A DNA stretch of 64,000 nt from Morinoia aosen. Its lineage: Eukaryota; Arthropoda; Malacostraca; Amphipoda; Talitridae. The position numbers were made by a program, and so were the translations under genes. The stretch is taken from NCBI GenBank assembly GCA_030386875.1, contig CM059564.1, positions 42,180,075-42,244,074 of the forward strand. The letters run 5' to 3'. The notes below the pieces were generated by a model. The model was not told the origin of the DNA, searched no databases, and was given only the letters and a program-made list of their open reading frames with translations. Positions 10,415 through 21,446 of this stretch are shown here, one piece after another. Positions within the stretch are counted from its first letter, which is position 1; the number at the start of each line of letters is the position of its first letter.

Positions 10415-11312
10415 CTGCAAAATGAAACAAAGAGGCTTTCAGAGAGCTGCCATTCCACGGAAAATTGACTATCGATCAACGCATCGACTGCGCTCAATAA
10501 CAGCAAACACAATGCCAATGGTTTAAGATGGTCATAAATCAGGAAATGCTGAGAGGTAAGCTCTATTATTTAGGCGGTTGTAACAAAGCTGCACTACAAC
10601 TAAAGTTGATTCAGCAAAAATCAGCAAAATATCAGCAATTTTGAGCATACATTAAAAATACAGTTAAAAATGAGATTCCAAAAGTTATAGAAAAGAGACG
10701 CTTTCCGCAACTGTTCAGAATAAATTTGAACAAAAACATGCAATAAAAAATTCTCCAAATGCGACTCATATTTTCAACTTAAGAATAGGCAAAAAACCGT
10801 TCGGGGAGTTCTCCAGAAACGCAGACGAGCCGAGTGGCCGAGATTGAGCAGCAACGGCACTAATACCAACAATTTGCATGGGTGGGAGCGCTGCAGCGAG
10901 CGTGTTTTTAGTTTTAACATCTGCAATTTCTGTGCCAAGTAACTTTTGGAGGCGCGCATTGGAGCGCCAGAATACGGCCGTTATAAGGCGATCAGCGGGC
11001 CAGTCGCGACGGGATTGCACAACACGTGGCTCCATTTTTGAGTTTTCTGCCAAATGGAATACGCAGAAAATAAGCAGGGCTCAGAAAATTGAGCGAATTA
11101 GCTGAATATTTGTGTCCCTTGAATTTGTCGAAGTAGCTGGCACGGTGATGGTAATTAATTTCTAGTGGAGGGCTTGTTCAAAGATTGGATAATGCGCTTG
11201 TTCAAGCCATTCTTTCCCAGTCTAGCCTGTTCACCGGAGCATGCTTGTTTTTCGCCGCCTAAGCGATTTTATTACTGGGGCGGCGAAAACCATATATGCA
11301 GGCGGTGAAACG
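10415..11312. other. Probable upstream intron with a GC-richer island
   Basis: This lies immediately upstream of the acceptor of the WW exon, so it is probably 5'-UTR intron. Between about 10790 and 11060 the sequence is GC-richer and carries a minus-strand open frame of 95 codons (11053-10766) without a recognisable domain. It could be a conserved non-coding element or an exon I do not recognise. Confidence 0.4.
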
Positions 11313-11645
11313 TTAGACGGCTTACCACAACAATGGTGTTCCCAAGAGTGGCAGGAAGGAAGCACTACTGAGAATTGGGAGAACAGGGAATTTATGCAAA
11401 AAATGTGTCCTCACACCATGTCTATAAAAACAGCAAGATTTAAAGAACCTCATGAAACAAGATAAACGTTGAAGAAAAAATAACAGCAGTGAACCGAAAA
11501 AAATGGTTTGTTAGAAAACGATACACCTATTCAATTTCAACAAAAGAAGGCCTACCTAGCTTATAGCCCGTTACCTCACACTTTCCCCTTGGGAGAACCA
11601 ATTCCCATTGGTACAATACTTAAATACCTCCGAAGAGGATTCCAA
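11313..11645 (-). mobile_element. Family A, copy 3 (long subfamily, diverged)
   Basis: Family landmarks include GGCAGGAAGGAAGCACTACT, ATGTGTCCTCACACCATGTC, CATGAAACAAGATAAACGTT, CAGCAGTGAACCGAAAAAAA, GGCCTACCTAGC and CCAATTCCCATTGGTACAAT. The head keeps a short inverted pair CCTCCGAAGAGG. It carries the ~40 bp segment that defines the long subfamily. Confidence 0.75.
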
Positions 11646-13385
11646 TTCCAGGGTCATCATGCATAGATGCATGTCTCAAAACTAAGCTGAGGACTACACA
11701 AGAATAGATCTAAGACACATCACCGTAAGTTCTTAAGTAAAGACTAAAACATCAACGAATAAAGAAATCTTAGTCGTAGGAAGAGAACAACGCGCCAGCG
11801 CTCTGGAGAAACCTCCTACAGCTTGGCTATTCACCCTAACTTTGAATAGGAATGTCCTCCGTCTCACTCCATTGATTGCGAGGAACAGGCAACGGAGTTT
11901 CAAAAGCAATAAAGGAAGTCCTCGCCAATCGCTACATCTTTGCGCCTCGAGACTTGAGCCTGCATCTTCTGAATGGGAAATTTGACGCCACGCATAATTC
12001 GATATGTTCGCTGAAAATGAAGAAAATGAAACGCTGCACTTATGTTCAATGCAGGGCTACTCTTATCAAAGGAGAAAATAATCTTGACTTCGAAAATAAG
12101 ATATTTGTGTTGGGAAAGACTGAGAAAATGATTTACACAAAGAAAAGCAATGGTGAACGCAACTAATAATCAGACATTCCTGCGGCCTAAAAAGTATGTT
12201 GCGTTTTAAAATCAATTCATTAGGAAGTGAATAAAGTTAAAATTTAAGTTAAAGTAGTGGAAGCAAAGAAACAATAGTGAACGCAACTAATAATTACAGT
12301 GGATTAAAGAGTACGATGCTCCTCAAAGAAATAAATTTTTGAGGAAATAGATGAAATTAGAATAAGACAAAGCGCTGGAAAAGGCAGAGGTGCAGCCGTG
12401 TCGGTAGCCTGCCCGCAGATGAAGCGGCCTTCCGAGCCAACATTTACTTACAAGCGATGAATTTGATGCAATTTGATGAAAGGCATGTGGGCAAAAAATT
12501 TAGCCGCCGTCGCGGCCACCTGTGCCATCACTTGAAAAATTATCCTCAAAAAATCTTCTCTTCAACGAGACGAGGACAAAAAATCGCTCAGGCACACTTG
12601 AAAAATTAAGGCAAGTCGAAGGAACGTCTGAGAACAAAAACTTACAAGAAGTCTCGTTCGGGAAACGACAACTTTAGTAAAAATGAGTAGCATGGAAGAA
12701 TAAAAAATTAGATTACTCCCCCTTACTTCCATTTTTGTTATAACTGATTGAAAGCTTTGAGACAATAATTAAGGGCTTAGAAGTTTTAATTGACAGAAAG
12801 TATCGTGTTTAACAGAAGGCAAAATTTGTTCAACGATGCATGAATGTAGGCCCAAAAATATATTAACTCTTACACGTACTAACTCACTTGCAGCTAAAAG
12901 AATGATAACTTTCCAGTGAACGCTTGCATTTCATACCCCAAAACACCCCACACCGAAATTGAAACATGGACGCACATTTTATGCTACTCAATATTGTGAA
13001 AAATAAATGAAACTTAGGCAACTTTCTCAATCATAACAAGACTTGGAAGCCGCCCAGTAAAGTGGCTTTGGCGCACCGCGTTTAGAAGATCCCTCCGCTG
13101 AGATGCGCTTGCTGGCGCAAATGTAATTTAATTTACAAAGGCGGAGGCGCAAACTTATCGTAATATTTCTCATCCAAGAGAACAAAAGACAGGTCAAAGA
13201 TCCCAGCGAAGCAGTGGCCGGCAGAGTACCTCAGCGGAGAGGCGCTGCTGAGTTTTGTATTCCACGGCCACCGGCGGAGTTGAGCTCGACACGCTGCCCG
13301 CATTACCAAAACGCCGATGAGATTACGCTCGAGAGCGCCGTCCGACCGCCCTGCTTACGCCTTCACCACCGACAAACGGTCATCG
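11646..13385. other. Anonymous DNA
   Basis: The segment AGCAATGGTGAACGCAACTAATAAT (12149-12173) recurs as AACAATAGTGAACGCAACTAATAATTA near 12269, suggesting a local duplication of about 120 bp. The open frames 11876-12166 (plus) and 12562-12765 (minus) are not recognisable. 13210-13385 is GC-richer and opens into the next repeat. Confidence 0.45.
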
Positions 13386-13620
13386 GAGCTTGGAGATGTG
13401 CACACGCTTCTTATTTCAGGACCATCGGGCAGTCCAGAGCTTGGATACGATACGTGCTCACGCTTCTGACTTTTTTACTTCAGGTCCGTCGTACAGTTCA
13501 GAGCTTGGATACACGCTTCTTACTTTCTTACTGCAGGTCCATCGTACAGTTTCAGAGCTTGGTTATGTGCTCATCCTTCTTACTTTCTTACGTCAGAACC
13601 AACTTGCAGCCCGGAGCTGG
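13386..13620 (+). repeat. 51-64 bp tandem repeat, four units, each with a splice-acceptor-like motif
   Basis: Units begin at GAGCTTGG at 13386, 13437, 13501 and 13555, with a fifth partial GAGCTGG. Each unit has a pyrimidine stretch and then CAG (CTTATTTCAGG, TTTACTTCAGG, TTCTTACTGCAGG, TTCTTACGTCAGA). An overlapping plus-strand open frame of 145 codons (13214-13651) runs through it but shows no known domain. Confidence 0.8.
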
Positions 13621-14091
13621 TTGCATTTGGAAATGCTCGAAATTGTTTTAAATAATTGTAAAATAATATCTATCTATTCTATCAGTATTAAACACAACCA
13701 GGTGGAGTTTTTAAGCGGCAGTGCACACAGCAAAAAGCTTAGAAACGTCCTCATGTCCATCGGTAATTCTGATTTTTTACCGGTATAAATGAGAATGTGT
13801 GAAGGATGAACCAAAGAAGCAAAAAAAGGACATAAACAACGTCTTAAACAGGCCCAGGAGGCTGCCCACAAGGTATGCGAGATCACTACTATTACATGCA
13901 CTATGAGGCATGAGAGCAGGTCTGGGGAGACATAAACGATGCCACTCTGCGGGTTGTGCTAGCGCAAATACTACCCTAAACTACAGTTTCATGAGAAACT
14001 CATTCTGTCGCTCCAATATTTATTGATTTTATATACTAATTATAATTATTTAAATAGTATTCCATTAGACTCAAAGAATATAAATGGGATT
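13621..14091. other. Anonymous AT-rich DNA
   Basis: Only short shadow open frames (minus 13901-13674). No feature seen. Confidence 0.55.
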
Positions 14092-14412
14092 AATGATTAT
14101 AAGTTAGTTTAAGCCTCTCTAACCGCTGCAAAAATAGAGCGTATCGAAGAGAGGAAGGAGGAAGGCACCATTTAGTATGGAGATAAGAAAATGAGGAATC
14201 TATGCAGAAAGGGCATAGAAACAGTAAGATGGGAAAGAAGTTCATGAAATAAGATAAAAGTTGAAGAAGATAGTCAGAGGTGCTGAAAAACAGGACAGTA
14301 GTGAACCGAAAAAAGTTGGTCCTTAACATAACAAAAAACATTTTATTTCAACAAAAAGAAGACCTACCTAACTCTCAGCTCGGGCCCTCACATTGCCCCC
14401 TTGGGAATATAA
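14092..14412 (-). mobile_element. Family A, copy 4 (short subfamily)
   Basis: Very similar to copy 2, including TATAAGTTAGTTTAAGCCTC, AAAATAGAGCGTATCGAAGA, GAGGAAGGAGGAAGGCACCA and GACAGTAGTGAACCGAAAAA. An open frame of 83 codons on the minus strand also exists, with changes, in copy 9 (55943-56128); it is a by-product of the pyrimidine-rich strand. Confidence 0.8.
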
Positions 14413-14650
14413 ATAGGATTTAAAAGACAGAACAACTAAATAAATTCAGGAGTTTTGGATTGGAAATATTTGCCCATTCATGATAAACACCGTGAAATTT
14501 TTACTATTATATTATAGTTTATAAATCACAGTAAATCATAGTAGGCAATGCATATTTACAATCTCCGTAATAAAAAAGGCCCTTAAAAACAATTTTCATC
14601 GCAAATAGATAGGAGCCACATTACTAACTGCAATGAAAACTCACTCAATA

Positions 14651-14824
14651 CTACAATAGCTCACCTATCACCGTATGCATCATACAGCATAGCAATGTCC
14701 CACTACAAGAGCTCATCTAACACCATATGCATCATATAGCATAACAATGTCGCACCACAACATCTCATCTATCACCTTATGCATCATATGGCAAAGCATA
14801 TTCCGCACTGCAACAGCTCGCCCA
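14651..14824. repeat. ~52 bp tandem repeat, about 3.3 units
   Basis: Units start at about 14651, 14703, 14756 and 14808 with the pattern CTACAAnAGCTCAtCTAtCA, then CCnTATGCATCATAtgGCAtAnCAATGTCcCAC. Confidence 0.85.
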
Positions 14825-15110
14825 TGACCTCTCTCCCACCCAACATGACCCCCATCACCGCCGGAGCACCTGTTAGCGCACCTGTCAGAAGCAGCGGCAG
14901 TGGAGGCAATTAGGACGGCAAGGTAGGCCCTAATATGAGTCATCAAGAGCATTAGGCAATTAGCGGCCATTCAGCCAGGGCAAGGAGGCCTACCCTCCTC
15001 CCCCACCCCAACAACCTGCGAAACACACGACAGGTTAACCGTGGGAACGGTAACAAGGTAACCTCTAGCAAGCCGGTGAACTCTGCGAGGCATCTGAAGT
15101 TGCTCTAACA
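14825..15110. promoter_or_regulatory. GC-balanced complex island, candidate conserved non-coding element
   Basis: Non-repetitive sequence with two CACCTGT E-box-like words and several homeodomain-type cores (GGCAATTAGG, GGCAATTAGCGG). It is followed by a pyrimidine-rich stretch (CCTACCCTCCTCCCCCACCC). Regulatory function is a guess from composition only. Confidence 0.2.
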
Positions 15111-16533
15111 AAATTCAGGGGGAACTGTTGCGTTTAATTTAATCCAGAATTTTTTGATTTACGGTTCATTTTTTCATGTGGTGACCATGAGACCCTGCTT
15201 CAATTAAAGCGATTCAGTAGGATAGGTTTAACTTTTTAGATCCCCGTGTTGACTATCAAACAGGGAAACGATGTTTAAAACAAACTTAAATGCTTCGAAA
15301 ATCGTGAATATTTACACAATAACTTTGCGCTACCGCCAAATTGAAAACTTAGTAAAGAAACAGAATTTCATAAGTGCTGCGAAAGAACTGCTGTCCAATT
15401 TTAGAGTAAAGATTAAGAGAATTTTCTTCGAGTAACACTAAAAACTGACGAAGCCAGCGGCCACCAGGATGATCCTGCATAAAATCAACTATAATCTACA
15501 ATAATTTGAATTCAAGTTGGAGATCTTACGCGTCTCAAAAATGCCAAGATTGTAAGTTACTTTCATGTAACTCGATAAACATCACGTTGGCCGATTGCAC
15601 ACCTTCCCATTAAAATGTGAGAAAGAATAATACTTCAAGAAACCGAAAGGACTCTCAACTACAAAAAACTCCCCCACCGCTTCATTGACAAACTTTGGCA
15701 TTAAAGAAATGCAAATTTGCTGGCCGAAATGTGTGTTTACACGAAGCCAAGGACAATTGATCAACTCAGTCGGGGGAAAAGTTCGCATGCGAAGTGAAGA
15801 GAGCGCGATGCATGGAGATGAAGGCAGTGGCGTTGGGTGCAGCGAAGCAATGGTTTATGTGTCGTAAAGTGGCACACGAGGCCAAGAAATGGGCTCCGCT
15901 AGGGCCCCAAGACGGCCCCGGCACCGCGGGGCCACTCAACAGCTGTAACGGCTCTTAAAAGCGTGATGAGCCACTGCCTCTACGCACGTCTTGCTGCTAC
16001 ATCGGACACTCTTCTGCTCTTACTTACACAGCGACTTAGTTCGCGTGAAATTTACAAACAAGGAGTCGTGCAGCGAAGAAATGAAACATCCGTCCGCGTA
16101 GGTTTTTAGTTCTATTCAACATACACCAGGATGGTTTTAAAAGAGCATTTTTTCCTCCGCTGTTACGAAATTAATCGTGATTACGATGAATGTATTTGAA
16201 AATGAGTACAACGACATTTACGCACTTTGTGGAAACATTTCATAAACAAGTTAGAATTTTCACTAACGAGAACTCTTCTTCAGACAAATACCTAACACAT
16301 TTCCAAGGTTTCCCAAAGGACACAAATATGCTTGGTAATCAGCACTTAACACTGAAAAGGTGCCACCAAAAATGACATGAGAACTGACCTAACAAATCAA
16401 CACTTTTAGGGTGACTCATGTCTTGAGTGCACAAGTAGAAAATATAACATCACCTCATGTGACGTGTGAAGAGAGAGGAGCAAAAATAATATCCTATACC
16501 ATATGAGAACCCCCAATTTCAAATGGCGCTGTT
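15111..16533. other. Anonymous DNA with a GC-rich patch
   Basis: No recognisable protein. A GC-rich patch at about 15880-15960 has complementary GGGCCCC/GGCCCCG/GGGGCC words and could fold. Confidence 0.5.
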
Positions 16534-16758
16534 TTAAAATTTCGAGTGTGACGCGACCACCGGTGGTCACTGAGAGGATTTTCATAATACTGCTGACCGA
16601 CCAGCAGTCAGTTACCGACCAACTCAACTTCCATAAATACTTAATGGAAACTAAAAGAAGGCACGATCTATTTAGTGTTCGTTATTGTAAAATTAATCTT
16701 TAAAATTAACTCAACTTTCAGTTGAATATTTAACTGCAGTTCATCCCGGTGCATTTAA
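16534..16758. mobile_element. Degenerate piggyBac-like MITE (copy 4)
   Basis: About 225 bp bounded by TTAA on both sides (16534-16537 and 16755-16758). The left end reads TTAAAATTTCGAGTGTGACG, followed by the perfect palindrome GACCACCGGTGGTC (16555-16568). The right end (AGTTGAATATTTAACTGCAG, then TTCATCCCGGTGCATTTAA) matches the right end of the copy at 37995-38225. Length and landmarks fit the other copies, but the termini are worn, so this is a probable old member. Confidence 0.5.
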
Positions 16759-17384
16759 CGTGTCAACAGTTCACACGTGTAAATTAAAAGCAAGAAGTCG
16801 AATTCTATTGCAGAGAAAGCCTTGGACAGAACAGTGTGCTTGCCAGAACATGCAAACAAGATTGCTAAGGAAGCCTCAGGCAGGCCATTCTAGTCCGTTC
16901 ATGCGCGCAAGCCTCCCAGCTGAACACACTGGATACAAAGCAGCAGTTTATTTGAAGACAATGCGTGGTGGAGAATTAAGCTCCTACATGGACGTCGCAC
17001 GCTTCAGAAACCCGACCCATATTAGAATGATAATAATTTATTCAAGCTTGTTGTGGAGTACAGCGACGCGCCATCTATCGTTGAAGCTGCAGAGATTGCA
17101 GCTGAATTCGTGCTGCGAGGGTAACTATATATTTCAGGCTGTGTGGCACTGCTATGCCATTCTATCTGCGTTGAAATAAGGAACAGTTAGGAGGTGCTTC
17201 GCCCTTGGGGGCCTTGGCCTGTATTACGGCCTTTCTGCTACAATACAGGAAATTGAAACAAGGACATGTTAAAGTATCGCAGTAAAAAGGCTATTTACTC
17301 TTCAGTTTGCAGACAATGTTTCTCCTCTTATAATGGAACATCTAAAGAATCAAGAGCATCACATCAGGCAAGCATTACGGATTA
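16759..17384. other. Anonymous DNA
   Basis: The plus open frame 16760-17179 (139 codons) begins in the MITE flank and has no recognisable domain or composition typical of coding sequence. Probably chance. Confidence 0.45.
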
Positions 17385-17770
17385 GGTTAAATTATAATTT
17401 AGTTTCAGCCTTTCTTACAAAAAAAAAGGTGTTTCAAAGAGAAAAAGTATGAAGCCATTATTCAGTATGAAGGTAAGGTAACGCTAAATCTTGGCACAAG
17501 GTATGTGCCCACACAAGATTCCCTGGTCATAGAAACAGTAAGTTGAGAAGGAAGGTTAGGAAATAAAATAAAAGTTGAAGAAGAAAGTCAGAGATGCTGA
17601 AAAACAGGACAACAGTGAACCAAAAAAATGGCCCTTAACTAAACGAAAAACCTATTCTATTTCAACAAAAAGAAGGTCGACCTAACTCTCAGCTTAGGAC
17701 TTTGCATTCACCTCATGGGAGGTCTAATTCCGTAGATACAACAGTTGTTTATCCCGTAGTGGAGGAAAGA
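17385..17770 (-). mobile_element. Family A, copy 5 (long subfamily)
   Basis: Landmarks: AAATTATAATTTAGTTTCAG, GTATGTGCCCACACAAGATT, CATAGAAACAGTAAGTTGAG, AAGTTGAAGAAGAAAGTCAG, GACAACAGTGAACC, GGTCGACCTAACTCTCAGCT and TAATTCCGTAGATACAACAG. The head ends TATCCCGTAGTGGAGG. Confidence 0.8.
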
Positions 17771-18659
17771 TACATGGAATTAAAATATTAAAATCTAAAA
17801 CTGTTCAAATCTACTAAAGCAAGTTGATGCATCTTTAGAAACAAAAGAAGAATGGACCCTCCAAATCCCCTCTCAGACAACGATCGAGGAGTCCGGTCCC
17901 TATCTTTTGAAATTGAATATCAAATAGAGACAGAAGTCGAGCTTCACAAAGCAGGAAATTTATAAGAAGGTGCTTTGTTATTCATAAGAGATGAACGCTG
18001 AACACAACCACGAATAGAAATCATGTAACCAATGATATTATTATACTACATAACGCCATGCAGGCCAGCATCGAAACGTCGCATTTCATAGACTAACAGT
18101 GATATATTATAATGATGGTAAATTTCAAAGGACTTTTGTCATTTGGAGAATTTTAATAGCCTACGCCGTGAGTGAGAACGAAACCAATTTGGGGAGAGGT
18201 AGAAGGAACGGGTAAATATTTTACTTTCTGACTAGAACAGAAAAATTCTAGAGCTATCTCAGAGATGTAAGTAAGCACCGTATCGTTTTGGCAACATTTA
18301 GATCAAAGAAAGAATGCAAGTGACATAATAGTAAACAATAATTGTGTTGGAAAAAACCATCAATCACAATGACATACCCCCGAGAAGCCAACGTTAGAAA
18401 TTGGGAATAGTGTTTCGTGAAAATCGTTTTATTTAATTCTAAACTCAAAATCCAGATTCATTGCATCAAAATTCCAATTTTACTACGCAACCTGCTAAAA
18501 AATTTGATTTTAGGGATCCACGTGTATTTTTTCACCCTTCAATTTGAAGTTCCTTCTTTCCATTACACTGAATTGCATTCCTTTCCCATGGTTGTCATTT
18601 TTTCATTTCAGTTTGTCCATTTGCTCGCTCTCACCGCGTGGGCAAGTTTCGATGAAATA
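17771..18659. other. Anonymous AT-rich DNA
   Basis: No gene-like open frame. A polypyrimidine stretch ending TTTTTTCATTTCAG at about 18610 would make a good splice acceptor for the GC-rich segment that follows. Confidence 0.5.
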
Positions 18660-19012
18660 TTGGAAACACGCAGAGACTAGCACGACAACCAGCAGCAGTT
18701 CGTCCAGATTGAAGAGTGGCGAGGAGTTTGGCCGGCGGTCGGGCGTGCATGTTGCGGCCAGCCTCCCAACTCTACAGGCGCGTCACGTCTGCTATCAAGG
18801 ATGAGATTCCAGTCGCAGAAGGAGAGCAGCCGAAAAAAAGCGACGGTGCCACTTCTCTAGGCTACGAAATTGAAAGATATAAAACGCTTACTCGCGATCA
18901 GAACATCGAGATTGCAAAATCATATGAAAGGCGATCCCAAGCGGAAGTGGTTTTGAAATTTGAACGGCGAAAGTATAGTTCAGGAATACGTTCATCGCTT
19001 GTGAATCAATGA
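18660..19012 (+). other. GC-rich island with a 98-codon open frame, unrecognised
   Basis: The frame 18716-19012 has ATGs at 18716 and 18749. The inner start gives MLRPASQLYRRVTSAIKDE, which has the basic, amphipathic look of a mitochondrial presequence. The remainder is charged and hydrophilic (GYEIERYKTLTRDQNIEIAK) and ends at a TGA. No family is recognised. Base composition is GC-rich to about 18870 and then AT-rich within the same frame, which argues against uniform coding sequence. It could be a small gene, a pseudogene or chance. Confidence 0.2.
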
Positions 19013-19515
19013 AAATGAAAATTATGCATCTAAACAAAATGATTCACCATCAGTGTTCTTCAAATTGGTTTCTTCAACTTTACTTTTTTGGTAACACAAG
19101 AAAACTTGAAAGATAAACCAGTGTAGTTTTTTGATACCAATAATTTTCGAGAAAAAACATTAAACAGAAATGATTTAGTTAATTTCCATCGTAGAAAGAA
19201 CATAATACATACTCTTCACTGACCGCAGTTCAATGAAAGTTAGCATCAAATGAATACAAAAAATAAATAATCAAATATCTAAACTTATAAGCTTATGCAC
19301 GTATAAACGATTCTAATAATAGTGCTGCCGTAGACACATTTGGAAGAGCAACTAATATTTGGTAGCACGGAAGAGTAAAATTATTTCAATTTATAAGTGG
19401 AGTGTAAAAATGACACAACAAATAACCTTGAAAAGTGAAATAAAGAAGACTCGAAGCAAGTGACACCATTTGTATTTAGGCTTGCTTCTGGAAAAGTAGA
19501 TCATATAATAGTTTA
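19013..19515. other. Anonymous AT-rich DNA
   Basis: Nothing seen. Confidence 0.6.
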
Positions 19516-19980
19516 AGTTACTCAAAATAATTAATTCGTACTGGGAGGTTACATAAAAAAATTACCTTTCCTTCTTCGCACTCAAATGTAAAACATCACA
19601 AAAGGGGGAGAAGCGAGAAGCACCCTAACAAAGGCCGAGTTACTCGAAATAATCGACTGGTACCAGAAAGTTACTTTAAAGAATCATTTCTCCTATTATG
19701 CACTCGAACGTAACGCGTCACGAGAGGCTGAGAAGTACTCTGAAATAGCCGAGTCATTAGAAATAATCAACTAATCGTACTAGGAGGTTATATCAAAAAA
19801 ATTTCTTCTGTTAGCACTGTACATAAAGCGTCACAAAAGGCAGAGAAGCACTATGACAAAAGCCGAGTTACTCAAAATAATTAACTCATACTTCTAGGCT
19901 TCATCAACAAACCCCTTTTCCTGTTTTGCACTCGAGCGTAAAGCGTCACAAAAGGCCAAGAAGCACCTGACATAGCCGGA
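19516..19980. repeat. 114-122 bp tandem repeat, four diverged units
   Basis: Units begin at AGTTACTC(A/G)AAATAAT near 19516, 19638, 19752 and 19866. Shared parts are TACTAGGAGGTTA, a TTTCTTC-like pyrimidine run, GCACTCgAACGTAAaGCGTC, ACAAAAGGCaGAGAAGCAC and AAAAGCCGAGTTACTC. Divergence between units is substantial, so the array is old. Confidence 0.85.
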
Positions 19981-21002
19981 GCTGCCGCACCATAACACCA
20001 CACAACGGCCTGCCCCCAGCGGTGCTTCTGGCGCTGAAAGTTCGGTGGCGTCAGCAACGGGCTTCTTTCTTGATGAGCTTTGTACGACTGCTCCTAAAAA
20101 CTTTGATGTCTTCACTAGCGCCGCTGATAAGAACAATTACGGAGTTCATGACTGGAATGTTCAGCATCTGCTTCTAGTAACGTGGTTTATAGTATATCAA
20201 AGCAGAAGGTGTGTGAGGAGCAGCTCTTTCATGAAAGTTGCCACATCATTCAACTCGAAAGTAAATGAGATTCGTTCTTAGGTAGAATTTGCTTTGCTGA
20301 TTGTGAAAGAAGTTATGGGGATGAAACGTATGGCTTCATAATCTAAAAAATAACACTCGCAGATAGTTGCATAAAAAGATAAAAAGTCTCAAATATCAGT
20401 TCACGGCGATAATATTTCACCTAAAGAAGGAGTCTGAGTCATCAGAAAAAGAGCGAGTTCATCGACGAAACTCAAGAAAACTGAGCGAGTTTTGGAGAAC
20501 TTTTGTACAGGCTCATCGCAGCGTTGATGCAAGGCTCGAGCTCGTCAGCCGGCGTTAGTTACATGAGGATTTATTAGGCGTATTGTACGACGCAAACGGA
20601 AGGAAATAATCCTGAGAAATGCCGGTGGAGAGGTCGGCGGCACACGCCGGCCCGAGACAGACTTGGAATGGCCACCGAACCGTGAAGGATCGTTCATATG
20701 AGCTCTGGTATAATGAGCTGCCAAGAGGTCGCCTTGCCTCATTACGATAGCGAGGAAAAAGTAGCGGACAGCGCACAGCCGAGCAGGTGTTCGTCTTCAG
20801 CTAAAATTCTGGTGCTACGCATGCATAGAACTCTGATGAGATGGCTAGCCGGCTCCAGATATGAGCGCGCTAACCCAAACACGGAATGGGCCGGAGCCCC
20901 TCAGACGCAAGATCAAACTGAATAAAGCTATCTAGCTGTTATGTAAAGGAATAAAGGTATAGAGCTATTTTATTAGGGAATAAAGGTGCCAAGCTATGAT
21001 AG
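19981..21002. other. Anonymous DNA with a GC-balanced island (20540-20930)
   Basis: The island is non-repetitive and contains GCCGGTGGAGAGGTCGGCGGC. Short open frames on both strands (for example minus 20776-20555) show no domain. Candidate conserved non-coding sequence; nothing firmer can be said. Confidence 0.35.
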
Positions 21003-21446
21003 TAACATTGACGGCGCTGGATTAACTGAAGTTCAATATCCAACTCAAATTTAAAGTAAAAAGTTTTAAAAAAATTTATAAATAGCAAGTATTAACACGT
21101 TAGTTGCGATGGGTTAAACCGAAGTTCAATATTCAACTTGAATTTAAAGTCAAAAGTGATAAGCAAATTTGTAAATATCAAACATTAACTGGGCCTGTTA
21201 AATACCACTAATTTAGAAAGGTTGTTAGAATTTTTCAAAACGACCCATCGATGGGTCGTTTCGCAGCAGGAAAAACCTAAGCACGACCCACCGGTGGGTC
21301 GTGTCGCAGTCAACGTGTTAAGTGGCTAAAATAAGTACCAATAATTAAAAAGATTACTAAAAAACTAAAAAGTTTTCAAACGATCCATCGATTAGCACGA
21401 ACTTAAAGCACGACCCACCAATGGGTCATGGTAATGAATGTGTTAA
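21003..21446. mobile_element. Outer piggyBac-like MITE, interrupted by a second copy
   Basis: The left half (21003-21091) matches the left half of the inner copy: GGATTAACTGAAGTTCAATA, then TCCAACTCAAATTTAAAGT. The right half (21322-21446) matches the family's other end: AAACGATCCATCGAT, GCACGACCCACCAATGGGTC, and TGTGTTAA at 21441-21446. Together the halves make about 214 bp, close to family length. The left terminus is worn (TAACATTGACGGCG). Confidence 0.75.
21092..21321. mobile_element. Inner piggyBac-like MITE (copy 3)
   Basis: Bounded by TTAA at 21092-21095 and 21318-21321. The ends TTAACACGTTAGTTGCGATG and (reverse complement) TTAACACGTTGACTGCGACA form terminal inverted repeats. TTAA target sites are the hallmark of piggyBac transposition. 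Inside lie two perfect palindromes, CGACCCATCGATGGGTCG (21241-21258) and CACGACCCACCGGTGGGTCG plus TG. At 230 bp it has no coding capacity and would need a transposase from elsewhere. It sits at an internal TTAA of the outer copy. Confidence 0.85.

Noticed and set aside
16503..17179. Plus-strand protein-coding genes
   Set aside because: The frames overlap a degenerate MITE and its flank and show no domain.
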